Source: Acidimicrobiia bacterium (GTDB lineage Bacteria; Actinomycetota; Acidimicrobiia; IMCC26256; PALSA-610). Taken from it: DNA of 45,578 bases. The notes beneath the pieces are model-generated. The model was not told the origin of the DNA. It saw only the letters and a program-made list of their open reading frames with translations, and searched no databases. The translations under genes were made by a program, and so were the position numbers. Positions 23,161 to 31,056 of this stretch are shown here, one piece after another; the first letter of the stretch is position 1; every line of letters begins with the position of its first letter. Location of the stretch: assembly GCA_017882905.1 (NCBI GenBank), contig JADGOO010000023.1:1-45578 (forward strand). Reading direction: 5' to 3'.

Positions 23161-24045
23161 TCAGGAAGCCTGGTCGAGCTTGAACACGCGCGTGGCGTTG
23201 TCGCGCAGGAACTTCGGCCACACGTTGTCGCGGAACGGCACGCTCGGCATCTCACTGAAGATGCGCTCGAGCGACAGGCCCATCGGGAAGTACCCGGCGT
23301 ACATCACCTTGTCGGCACCGCGTGTGTTCGCGAAGTTGATGATCGCTTCTGGGTAGTACTTCGGGGCGAAGGCCGACGTCGAGTAGTAGAGGTTCGGCCA
23401 CTTCAACAGCAGCTTGGCGGCGAGGTCGGCCCACGGCTCGCAACCGTGGCGAGTGACGAACTTCAGCTCGGGGAAGTACCAGCACACCTCGTCGATGAGG
23501 CCCACGTACTGCGGCGCGAACGGAAGTCGCGGCCCCGGCACCCCTGCGCACACGCAGATGGGGATGTCGAGCTCCACGCACTTGGCGTAGATCGGGAAGA
23601 ACTTCTTGTCGTTGATCGGCACCTGCGGGTAGAGGCCGGCCGGGAAGGCCGTGGCGGCCTTGATGCCGAGCTCGTCGTGCGCTCGCTGCAGATCGCGCAC
23701 GGCGTCCATGCCTCGGTTCGGGTCGACTTCCAGCGATCCGAAGAAGCGATCGGGGTGGCGCTTCACGGCTTGGGTGCCGAGGTCGCCCGAAGCGCGGTTC
23801 GCGACGCCGACCATGCCCTTGGCGATCCCGAAGAGGTCCATCAGCTCCACGAGATGGTCGACCTTGTCGGCGTGCTCGTCGAAGTGCGGCGGCTGCTTGA
23901 ACATGTACTGCGCCGGGAACTCGAAGTCTTCCTTCGATTCCTTGTCGCGCAGTCCCTGCATCATGAACTTGTAGTGCTCGCGGCGGTCGTCGATCGGGAA
24001 GCCGATCATGAGGTCGATCACGCCGATGTCGGTGGGCATCGCCAT
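23161..24045 (-). CDS. Amidohydrolase-fold protein (PF04909-like), paralogue 1
   Basis: A 294-residue TIM-barrel protein that shares most motifs with the next gene: SLEVDPNRGMDAVRDL, PIYAKCVELDIPICVCAGVPGPR, KFVTRHGCEPW, LYYSTSAFAPKYYP, VWPKFLRDNATRVF. Again the HxH of the first strand is replaced (GVIDLMIGFP). The ATG lies 7 nt after TACCGT, and an inverted repeat (24065-24085) like that at 912-927 covers the -35 region. The two paralogues are 1 nt apart and so form one operon, possibly a heteromeric complex. Link to acyl-CoA breakdown is inferred from the shared operator and neighbours. Confidence 0.85.
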   Translation of the reverse strand: MAMPTDIGVIDLMIGFPIDDRREHYKFMMQGLRDKESKEDFEFPAQYMFKQPPHFDEHADKVDHLVELMDLFGIAKGMVGVANRASGDLGTQAVKRHPDRFFGSLEVDPNRGMDAVRDLQRAHDELGIKAATAFPAGLYPQVPINDKKFFPIYAKCVELDIPICVCAGVPGPRLPFAPQYVGLIDEVCWYFPELKFVTRHGCEPWADLAAKLLLKWPNLYYSTSAFAPKYYPEAIINFANTRGADKVMYAGYFPMGLSLERIFSEMPSVPFRDNVWPKFLRDNATRVFKLDQAS

Positions 24046-24052
24046 GCGGCCG

Positions 24053-24058
24053 ACGGTA
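24053..24058 (-). promoter_or_regulatory. Leaderless -10 element of the amidohydrolase operon
   Basis: TACCGT on the minus strand, 7 nt before ATG 24045 and 6 nt from the inverted repeat. Confidence 0.6.
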
Positions 24059-24064
24059 GCGGTC

Positions 24065-24085
24065 GATCTGACGCTCCGTCAGATC
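24065..24085. promoter_or_regulatory. Perfect inverted repeat, probable operator
   Basis: GATCTGACG and CGTCAGATC, a perfect 9-bp inverted repeat around CTC, at the -35 region of the amidohydrolase operon. It shares CGATCTGACG and CCGTCAG with the element before the acyl-CoA dehydrogenase at 912-927, with a centre shorter by one base. Confidence 0.65.
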
Positions 24086-24110
24086 CACCCTCGACAGCGG
24101 CGACGAGCGG

Positions 24111-24116
24111 TCGTAC
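24111..24116 (+). promoter_or_regulatory. Candidate -10 element of the secreted-protein gene
   Basis: TACAGT, giving a leader of about 28 nt that contains GGGGG before ATG 24151. Confidence 0.35.
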
Positions 24117-24150
24117 AGTTCGGCGCGGACGGCATGACATCGGGGGCGAC

Positions 24151-24687
24151 ATGCGGCGGGCAGGACTGGTTGGGGCAGTAGCACTGGTCGTGGCGCTCGG
24201 CGTCGCGCCGAGTGGTGCGTACGGCGCTGGGCACGGCGCTCGAGGTGCTGCGCCGGCGGGCGTCGACTACAGCTACGCGTGCACCGTGACGGGTCTGCCC
24301 GGCCTCGTCTACACGGTGGTGATCAACGTGGCCGGCCATGTTCCGGCGACCGTCCACTCGGGGAGCACGTTCGTGGCCACCGGCATCATGTCGACCACCA
24401 CGTACCCGCTCACCGTCACGGTGCTGCACGGTTCGCTCCCGGTGCGGGCGAGCGGTGCCACCGCGCTGACGCACACCGAGCTCGTCACGAAAGGCCCCGT
24501 GGTGATCAGTGGCGGGGTGCCGTTCACGTCGGGCCCGATCAAGGTCCGCTATCGAGTCACCGGCGCGCCGGGCTCGCGCGTGGTGCTGCGGCCCGGAACG
24601 GTCACGGCGGATCTCGTCACGTACGGCCATGCGACGTGCCTGCTCGCCGCCGGTCAGCCGGCGTTCGCACGCGCCACCATCGTCTGA
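24151..24687 (+). CDS. Secreted protein of unknown function
   Basis: A 178-residue exported protein. The signal peptide (MRRAGLVGAVALVVALGVAP) probably ends near the Ala-Tyr-Gly-Ala region. The mature domain is beta-rich with two cysteines (SYACTVTGLPG and HATCLLAAG) that could pair. It has alternating Val/Thr strands like an immunoglobulin-type fold. No catalytic motif is seen. It is divergent from the amidohydrolases and 75 nt upstream of the thiolase-like gene, which has its own -10 element. Confidence 0.7.
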   Translation: MRRAGLVGAVALVVALGVAPSGAYGAGHGARGAAPAGVDYSYACTVTGLPGLVYTVVINVAGHVPATVHSGSTFVATGIMSTTTYPLTVTVLHGSLPVRASGATALTHTELVTKGPVVISGGVPFTSGPIKVRYRVTGAPGSRVVLRPGTVTADLVTYGHATCLLAAGQPAFARATIV

Positions 24688-24747
24688 GCATCTCAACGAC
24701 GCGTCTCTTCTCGGGCGCACGACCTGACAAAGGCCGCCCGATGTCGC

Positions 24748-24753
24748 TACGGT
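24748..24753 (+). promoter_or_regulatory. -10 element of the Ltp2-like operon
   Basis: TACGGT, 9 nt before ATG 24763. No Shine-Dalgarno sequence is seen. Confidence 0.5.
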
Positions 24754-24762
24754 CCGCGGCAC

Positions 24763-25962
24763 ATGACGACAGCGGCTGATTGGGGTCACGCCGCCGAGCT
24801 CGACGACGTGAACGGCGAAGTCGCGATCGTCGGGATCGGCGAGACCGACTACACCAAAGCGAGTGGTCGTACGGCCGCGCAGATCGGTGCCGAGGCCGCG
24901 GAGCGGGCCATCGCCGACGCGGGCCTCGAGCCGCGCGACGTCGACGGGCTCACTTTCTCCGGCGCCTTCGCCGACTTCGGCGTGGCCGAGTTCCACGCGC
25001 ATTTCGGCACCGACCACGATATGTGGAGCTCGCCATGGGGCGGTGGCATGGCGTGGGCCGGAACCGCGCCGTACCTTGCCGCCGGCGCGATCGCCCGCGG
25101 CGAGGCCCGCCACGTGCTGAACGTGTTCCCCGTGGCGTGGGCCACGCAACGGTCGTCGATGACGGGCGGCCCTGGTGAGGTGCACGCGCAGCAGTCGTTG
25201 AAGCAGAACCTCGAAGTGCCGTTCGGCTTCTTCCCCCAGCCGGTGTACTTCGCGTCGATCATGCGACGCCACATGCTCGAGTTCGGCACCACGCGCGAGC
25301 AGTTCGGCGCCGTCGCCATCACGTTGCGCGAGCACGCGAATCGCACGCCGTCGGCGGTGTTCCGCGACAAGACGCTCTCGCTCGAGCAGTACCTCGGTGC
25401 GCCGATGCTCGCCGACCCGTTGTGCCTCTACGACTCGTGCCCGATCTCCGATGGGGGCGCGGCCTACGTGACGACGAGCCTCGAGCGGGCCCGTGATCTC
25501 GCGCGCGTCCCGGCGGTCGTGCGTGGCGTGGGGGAGGGGTACTCCGGGAGCGGCGGGCATTGGGCGCAACAGCGGGCGTTCACGAGCACGCCGCAAGTGT
25601 TCAGCACGCCCGGCGCGTTCGCGATGGCGGGGATCACCAACGACGACGTCGATGTGCTCACCTGCTACGACCCGTTCACCATCGTGTCGTTGATGCAGGT
25701 GGAAGACATGGGCTTCTGCGCGAAGGGCGAGTCGGGGCCGTTCGCGGAGTCGGGGGCGCTGCGCTTCGATTCGGGACGGCTTCCGTACAACACGCACGGT
25801 GGCCTCCTCTCGCACGCGTACGTGCTCGGGATCGCGCACGTGATCGAGTGCGTCAAACAGCTTCGGGGCGTTGCGGGCGCGCAGGTCCCCGAGTGCGAGG
25901 TGGCCGTGTACGGCGGCTACACGGGCCATATGGCGAGCACGCTCGTGCTCACGCGGAGCTGA
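24763..25962 (+). CDS. Thiolase-fold lipid-transfer protein, Ltp2-like
   Basis: A 399-residue thiolase-superfamily protein of the SCP-x/Ltp group. The N-terminal part (VAIVGIGETDYTKASGRTA) and the C-terminal YNTHGGLLSHAY fit. Where thiolases carry the nucleophilic Cys, this one has WGGGMAWAG, so it should not be an ordinary thiolase. Ltp2, a retro-aldol lyase of steroid side-chain degradation, likewise lacks it and uses tyrosines; Tyr302 (CYDPFT) and Tyr353 (SHAY) are candidates here. The next gene is a DUF35 protein, the known partner of Ltp2. Cleavage of a beta-hydroxyacyl-CoA to a ketone or aldehyde plus short acyl-CoA is thus the best guess. Confidence 0.82.
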   Translation: MTTAADWGHAAELDDVNGEVAIVGIGETDYTKASGRTAAQIGAEAAERAIADAGLEPRDVDGLTFSGAFADFGVAEFHAHFGTDHDMWSSPWGGGMAWAGTAPYLAAGAIARGEARHVLNVFPVAWATQRSSMTGGPGEVHAQQSLKQNLEVPFGFFPQPVYFASIMRRHMLEFGTTREQFGAVAITLREHANRTPSAVFRDKTLSLEQYLGAPMLADPLCLYDSCPISDGGAAYVTTSLERARDLARVPAVVRGVGEGYSGSGGHWAQQRAFTSTPQVFSTPGAFAMAGITNDDVDVLTCYDPFTIVSLMQVEDMGFCAKGESGPFAESGALRFDSGRLPYNTHGGLLSHAYVLGIAHVIECVKQLRGVAGAQVPECEVAVYGGYTGHMASTLVLTRS

Positions 25963-25964
25963 AC

Positions 25965-26417
25965 ATGGCGATCACTCGCGACGACTTCCCGCTGCCCGAC
26001 GTGCACGATCCCTTGACCGCACCCTTCTTCGCCGCCGCTGCGCGCGACGCGCTCGAGATCCCGCGTTGCACGGCGTGCGGCACCTACGTCTGGTACCCCG
26101 CGCCAACGTGTCCGGAATGCGGGTCGGGCGAGATCGAGTGGGTGGCGGTGAGCGGTCGGGCCACCCTGTTCACGTGGGTGATCGTGCAGCGTGCGTTCCT
26201 CCCCGCGTTCGAATCGATGGTTCCGTTCGTGACGGCATTGGTGGCCCTCGACGAAGATCCAGCCGTCCGGCTCTGCACGTACCTGGTCGACGTGGCCGAT
26301 CCCGCCGTGCTCACCGCGAATGCGCCGGTGCACGTGGAGTTTCGCGACCTCACCTTCGCCACAGTGCCCGGCCGTTCGGTGCGCGTGCCCATGTTCGCGG
26401 TGGGTGCGGCATCGTGA
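25965..26417 (+). CDS. DUF35 OB-fold/zinc-ribbon protein
   Basis: A 150-residue protein with an N-terminal helix, a rubredoxin-like zinc ribbon (Cys35, Cys38, Cys49, Cys52) and a C-terminal OB-fold (RATLFTWVIVQRAFLP and later strands). DUF35 proteins bind acyl-CoA and pair with thiolase-like enzymes; ChsH2 carries such a domain for Ltp2. It starts 2 nt after the Ltp2-like gene and its stop overlaps the following GTG by 4 nt, so the three are one operon and the first two probably form a complex. Confidence 0.9.
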   Translation: MAITRDDFPLPDVHDPLTAPFFAAAARDALEIPRCTACGTYVWYPAPTCPECGSGEIEWVAVSGRATLFTWVIVQRAFLPAFESMVPFVTALVALDEDPAVRLCTYLVDVADPAVLTANAPVHVEFRDLTFATVPGRSVRVPMFAVGAAS

Positions 26418-28615
26418 TCTACGACGATCTGCGGGTCATCGATCGCTCGCACACGCTCGCCGGCGCGTACTGCGCGAAGCTCCTCACCGACCTCGGTGCC
26501 GACACCGTGTGCGTGGAAGACGCCGCCGACATCGGCGCGCTCGATCCCGTGGCGCGTGCGCACCGCGACTACCTCCGCACGTCGCAACACAGCGTGAAGC
26601 CCGATGCCGCGGCGGCGCTCACGTCGCTCGCCGACGTCGTGATCACGGCGATGCCGCTCGACCGCGCCGATACGGACGGCGTGCGGGGCCCGCTCGTCTC
26701 GGTGTGCATCAGCGCGCTCGGCTTCGGTGGTCCCGACGATGCACTCAACTCGGTGGGTCTCACCGAGGAGCTGCTCCAGGCGCGCAGCGGTGCCCTCCTC
26801 GGCCACGGCCACATGACCGATGCTCCGCTCACGGTGGCAGGGCGCATCGGGGAGTACGTGGCCGGCGCGTTCGGCGCGCTGGGCGCGGCCACGGCGTGGC
26901 GGCGTGCATCACGCACCCGCCGTCCAGAACGACTCGACGTGTCGACGCTCGAGGCGATGCAGCTCACGATGCTCACGTTCCCGACGTTGTTCGCTCACTT
27001 CCCGGGCGGAGCGGCGCGGGCGCTCCGCTTCGTGATGATCCCGGGTAACGAGCCGTGTGGCGACGGTGACTACGTGGGCATCACCACGAACACGATCGCC
27101 CAGTGGAAGGGTCTGCTCCACGCCGCCGGGCGAGACGATCTCGCCGACGACAAGGACCTCTACACGATGCTCGGCCGGTTCCAGCGCGCCGACGACGTGC
27201 ACACCGCACTGCACGGATGGTCGCTGGCCCATACCGCGGTCGAGGTGGAAGCGGCGTGCGAAGCGAATCGTGTACCGGTCGCGATCGTGGGCAACGGGCG
27301 AACGTTGCTCGACTTCCCACACCTGCGTGAGCGGGAAGTGTTCGTGCCGCAACCGGGCCGCGAGGAGCTGCTGCGCCCGCGTGCACCGTTCCGCCTGCAC
27401 GGCGTGGCCGACCGAACGATGACACCTGCGCCGGAACCGGCGGCCGGCGCGCCGGCGTGGACGCCGCGCGAACGCGGCGTCGTCGACGACTCGATCGGCG
27501 ATGTGGAGCTCCCACTCGCGGGCACACGAGTGCTCGACTTCACGGCGTTCTGGGCCGGTCCGGCGGCCACGGCATGGCTCGCCGCGATGGGCGCCGACGT
27601 GATCAAGGTCGAGTCGGTGCAGCGGCCCGACGGCATGCGTCTCGCCGGTTCCACGAAGCACGGCGAGCCCGACGCCCACGAGGCTTCGCCCGTGTTCCAC
27701 GCCGCGAACCTCGACAAGCGCGGCATCACGATCGACTGCACTCGGCCCGAGGGTGTGCAGCTCGTGCGACGACTCGTGGCCACGTGCGATGTGGTGTGCG
27801 AGAACTTCACGCCTCGGGTGATGGAGGAGTGGGGACTCGACTACGAGGCGTTGCGCGGCGTGCGGCCCGACCTCATCATGTTGCGCCTCCCGGCGTTCGG
27901 GCTCACCGGACCGTGGCGCGACCGGCCCGGCTTCGCGCAGACCATGGAGCAGTTGTCGGGTATGGCGTGGTCGACCGGCTACGAGGGCGGCCCTCCGATC
28001 ATCGCCGGAGGTGTCGTCGATCCGATGGTCGGTGCGCATGCCTCGCTCGCCGTCGTCGCGGCGATCGCCCACCGCGACGCGACCGGCGAGGGTCAGCTCG
28101 TCGAGATGCCGATGGTCGACGTGGCCGTGGCGATCACCGCCGATCAGGTGCTGCGCTACCAGCTCACCGGCGACGTCGGTGGCCGGCGCGGCGCGGGTGG
28201 TGTGTACCGCTGCGCCGGCGGCGACAACGAGTGGGTGGCCGTGGCGCGCGAACGCGACCCGATCGATGAGTCGCAGCGCGCGGCGTGGTGCGCAACCCGC
28301 ACGAAGGAAGCCGCGGCGTCGGAGCTGATCGCCCAAGGGATCCCGGCCGTGCCTGCGACTCCCGGTTACGCCGCGCTCGATGATCCACAGATGCGCGCGC
28401 GCGGATTCTTCGAACGGTTGAAGCACTCGGTGGCAGGCGAGCAGCAGTTCCCCACGTGGCCGCTGCACAGCACGGCCGGTCCGCGCCGGTACGCACGACG
28501 GCCCGCCCCCACGTTGGGCGAGCACAACGATGAGGTGCTCGCCGAGATCGGCGTGCCGCCCGACGAGATCGCGAGACTGCGCGCCGACTACATCATTGGC
28601 GAAACCCCGCTCTGA
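26414..28615 (+). CDS. Fused double CaiB/BaiF CoA-transferase family protein
   Basis: A 733-residue protein with two family III CoA-transferase domains in one chain, about residues 1-340 and 360-733, joined by a Pro/Ala-rich linker (PAPEPAAGAPAW). The second domain is complete: GTRVLDFTAFWAGPAATAWLAAMGADVIKVE, NLDKRGITIDC, CENFTPRVM, and a candidate catalytic Asp in GGVVDPMVGAHASL. In the first domain the N-terminal strand is shortened and the corresponding position reads GRIGEYVAGAFGAL, with Glu rather than Asp. So one active site may be lost or changed. Start GTG 26414 overlaps the DUF35 stop. It would load CoA onto the acid metabolised by this operon, or accept it from a product. Confidence 0.87.
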   Translation: MIYDDLRVIDRSHTLAGAYCAKLLTDLGADTVCVEDAADIGALDPVARAHRDYLRTSQHSVKPDAAAALTSLADVVITAMPLDRADTDGVRGPLVSVCISALGFGGPDDALNSVGLTEELLQARSGALLGHGHMTDAPLTVAGRIGEYVAGAFGALGAATAWRRASRTRRPERLDVSTLEAMQLTMLTFPTLFAHFPGGAARALRFVMIPGNEPCGDGDYVGITTNTIAQWKGLLHAAGRDDLADDKDLYTMLGRFQRADDVHTALHGWSLAHTAVEVEAACEANRVPVAIVGNGRTLLDFPHLREREVFVPQPGREELLRPRAPFRLHGVADRTMTPAPEPAAGAPAWTPRERGVVDDSIGDVELPLAGTRVLDFTAFWAGPAATAWLAAMGADVIKVESVQRPDGMRLAGSTKHGEPDAHEASPVFHAANLDKRGITIDCTRPEGVQLVRRLVATCDVVCENFTPRVMEEWGLDYEALRGVRPDLIMLRLPAFGLTGPWRDRPGFAQTMEQLSGMAWSTGYEGGPPIIAGGVVDPMVGAHASLAVVAAIAHRDATGEGQLVEMPMVDVAVAITADQVLRYQLTGDVGGRRGAGGVYRCAGGDNEWVAVARERDPIDESQRAAWCATRTKEAAASELIAQGIPAVPATPGYAALDDPQMRARGFFERLKHSVAGEQQFPTWPLHSTAGPRRYARRPAPTLGEHNDEVLAEIGVPPDEIARLRADYIIGETPL

Positions 28616-28631
28616 ACGGCCTGCCGAGCGG

Positions 28632-29699
28632 CTACGGGGCGAAGGCCCTGAGGTCGGGGTGGAGCGCGACGCCGAGCGCGGCGTCGACCACGGCGGCCGC
28701 GCTCCACGGGCCGTAGGTGAGACCCGACGCACCGTGACCCGAGGCGACGAACACGCCGGGTCGGTCGGAAACGGCACCGAGATAGGGCCAGCCGCGCCGC
28801 GCGACCGGCCGCAATCCCACGCGCCACTCGAGTACCCGAGCGCGCGCAAGCCCGGGAGCCACGGCGAGCGCATCGTTCAGCACTTCGGCCTGGCCCGCCG
28901 CGGTGATCTCGGCGGCGAAGCCCGCCGCGTCTTCTCGTGTCGCGCCGCACACCACCCGCCCGTCGAACGCGAGCAGGTAGTTGTGGGCGAGTGGCGACAC
29001 CACGGGCCACCGTTCGCAGCTCGCGTCGTCGATCGCCAGGTGCAGGATCTGGCCGCGTTGCGGCACGATGTCGAGCTCGGGGAGCAGCGCGGGAGACCAC
29101 GCGCCACCTGCCACCACGACCGCGCGAGCATCGGGCACGTCGGCGAGCGACGCGACGGTCGCGACCTCGATGTCGAGCCCGTTGTCGGTGGCCGCGGCGA
29201 GGAGCGCCCGTACGAGGCGGCGGCCGTCGACGCGGGCGCCACCGTCACTCACGAACGCGCCGGTCACCTCGCCGAGCGGTGGGAACAGCCGGCGCGCTTC
29301 CGCGGGTGAGATCTCGCGCAGCGACGCAGCGTCGGCGGGCGCCGCGGCCCGCTCCGGGTCTCGGAGCGCGCCAAGGTAGGGAGCAATCCAACCGGCCTGC
29401 TCGTCGTTGCGGGCCACGACGAGCTTGCCGCAGCGCGCGTAGCCCGTGTCGGAGAACCCGGCCGCCTCGAGCGCCGAGATCATCTCGGGATAGAAGACGC
29501 GTGCCGCGGCCGAGAGCATGTGCGTGGGCGTGCGATCGCGCAGGTCGGTCTCGGGCGACACGATGCCGGCGCCCGCATCGGTAGCGCGTCCGGGCGCGCG
29601 GGCGTCGATGAGCAACACGTCGGCACCCCGCCGGGTGGCGTGCCATGCCGCCGCGGCTCCGACGATGCCTCCGCCGATCACCACGAGGTCGCGTCCCAC
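28632..29699 (-). CDS. FAD-dependent oxidoreductase (DAO family)
   Basis: A 355-residue flavoprotein of the D-amino-acid oxidase/glycine oxidase fold. The dinucleotide motif is VVIGGGIVGAAAA near the N-terminus, followed by LLIDARAPGRATDAGAGIVS. The C-terminal FAD-contacting segment is GLRPVARRGWPYLGAV and SGHGASGLTYGPWSA. It would oxidise an amine or amino acid; glycine oxidase ThiO is one possibility, but no thiazole-synthesis genes are adjacent. Start GTG 29699 lies 7 nt after TAGAGT, without Shine-Dalgarno. It converges on the CoA-transferase gene with a 16-nt gap. Confidence 0.87.
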   Translation of the reverse strand: MGRDLVVIGGGIVGAAAAWHATRRGADVLLIDARAPGRATDAGAGIVSPETDLRDRTPTHMLSAAARVFYPEMISALEAAGFSDTGYARCGKLVVARNDEQAGWIAPYLGALRDPERAAAPADAASLREISPAEARRLFPPLGEVTGAFVSDGGARVDGRRLVRALLAAATDNGLDIEVATVASLADVPDARAVVVAGGAWSPALLPELDIVPQRGQILHLAIDDASCERWPVVSPLAHNYLLAFDGRVVCGATREDAAGFAAEITAAGQAEVLNDALAVAPGLARARVLEWRVGLRPVARRGWPYLGAVSDRPGVFVASGHGASGLTYGPWSAAAVVDAALGVALHPDLRAFAP

Positions 29700-29706
29700 G
29701 GGATCG

Positions 29707-29712
29707 ACTCTA
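29707..29712 (-). promoter_or_regulatory. Leaderless -10 element of the DAO gene
   Basis: TAGAGT on the minus strand, 7 nt before GTG 29699. Confidence 0.55.
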
Positions 29713-29733
29713 AGCCGCCTCCTCTTCGACGCC

Positions 29734-29739
29734 TATCGT
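29734..29739 (+). promoter_or_regulatory. -10 element of the MFS gene
   Basis: TATCGT, 9 nt before ATG 29749, in the divergent region with the DAO gene. Confidence 0.45.
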
Positions 29740-29748
29740 GAGCGACCG

Positions 29749-31056
29749 ATGTCCGACGCGCGCGCCGCCCTCGACTCCGAGAGCGAAGCCGTCGCCGAAG
29801 CGTTCGAAGACGGGGATGTCGCGTTCGAACGGGGCACCGCCCGTGCCGCCCTACGCCACCGCAACTTCCGGATCTTCTGGGGTGGGCTGTTCGCATCGAA
29901 CATCGGCACGTGGATGCAGAACATCATCGTCGCGGCCTACGTCCAGACGCTCACCCACGACGCCCGCTGGGTGGGTGTGGTCTCGTTCGCGCAGCTCGGA
30001 CCGTTGCTGTTGCTCTCGAACCTGAGTGGCATGCTCGCCGACACCGTCGACCGCCGTAAGTACCTCATCACCATGCAATGCGCGCAGCTCGTCGGGTCGA
30101 TCGTGCTGGCGGGCGTTGCGCTGGCCAAGCATCCGTCGCCGTGGACGATCTTTGCGTGCATGCTCGCGATCGGTGTCGCCAACGCGCTGGGCGGTCCGGG
30201 GATGAGTGCGATCGCACCGTCGTTGGTTCCCAAGGAAGATCTCTCGGGTGCGGTGTCGCTGTTCTCGTTCCAGATGAACATGTCGCGCGTGATCGGTCCG
30301 ATCATCGGCCAGGTGCTGTTCACACAGAGCGGTCCGGCGCTCGTGTTCTTCGTGAACGCGCTCACGTACCTCTTCGCCGTCTACTCGCTGGTCGCAGCGA
30401 GCTACCCGCGGCGCGTGAACGCCAACGTGGCCGGTGGGGTGTGGAACCGGTTCGCTTCGGGGTTCCGGCTGGCCTGGCGAGATCCGCTGGTGCGCCGAGT
30501 GCTGTTCATCTTGTGGACGATGTCGTTCATCTCGCTGAACTTCATCTCGTTCATGGCCACGCACGCCCAGGTGAACCTCGGCATCGACCCCAAGTCGGAT
30601 CCGTACGGCGTGCTCTACGGCCTGTTTGGCCTCGGGGCCGCCGCGGGCGCGATGAGCGTGGGGTCCGTGTTCGCCCGCCGCGACAAGGCCGCGCTGGTGC
30701 GACCCGGATTGTTCGCGTTCGCAGCGTCGCTCGCCGTGTTCGCGCTCCTGCGCGGTCCGGTCGCGGCGTACTTCGTGGTGATCCCGCTCGGCTACGCCTA
30801 CTTCGTGGTGGTCACGTCGCTCTCGACCGTGTTGCAGCAGCACATCAGCGACGACGTGCGCGGCCGCGTGATGGCGCTTTGGATCATGGGCTTCGGCGGC
30901 TCGGTGGGCCTTGCCGGGCTCGTGCTCGGCCCGGTCGCACAATGGTCGGTGAGCAACCTGCTCCTGGTCGGTGCCGTGTGGGCCGTGGTGCTCGCTCTGT
31001 TCTCGGCGACGCGCCGCCTGCAATCGGAGGAAGCAATCGATGCTCATGCAGCTTGA
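29749..31056 (+). CDS. MFS transporter (enterobactin exporter/MFS_3 type)
   Basis: A 435-residue membrane protein with a cytoplasmic N-terminus of about 40 residues and roughly ten to twelve hydrophobic segments. LRHRNFRIFWGGLFASNIGTWMQ starts the first segment, and SGMLADTVDRRKYL is the conserved loop between helices 2 and 3. FQMNMSRVIGPIIGQ and HISDDVRGRVMALW are typical of the MFS_3 group, which exports siderophores and drugs. The substrate is unknown. The next gene overlaps its end by 17 nt. Confidence 0.88.
   Translation: MSDARAALDSESEAVAEAFEDGDVAFERGTARAALRHRNFRIFWGGLFASNIGTWMQNIIVAAYVQTLTHDARWVGVVSFAQLGPLLLLSNLSGMLADTVDRRKYLITMQCAQLVGSIVLAGVALAKHPSPWTIFACMLAIGVANALGGPGMSAIAPSLVPKEDLSGAVSLFSFQMNMSRVIGPIIGQVLFTQSGPALVFFVNALTYLFAVYSLVAASYPRRVNANVAGGVWNRFASGFRLAWRDPLVRRVLFILWTMSFISLNFISFMATHAQVNLGIDPKSDPYGVLYGLFGLGAAAGAMSVGSVFARRDKAALVRPGLFAFAASLAVFALLRGPVAAYFVVIPLGYAYFVVVTSLSTVLQQHISDDVRGRVMALWIMGFGGSVGLAGLVLGPVAQWSVSNLLLVGAVWAVVLALFSATRRLQSEEAIDAHAA

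Noticed and set aside
25125-25138. A further KstR-like box (GAACGTGTTC) in the Ltp2-like gene
   Set aside because: It encodes conserved residues inside the coding region, matches the flanks poorly and is far from any promoter.
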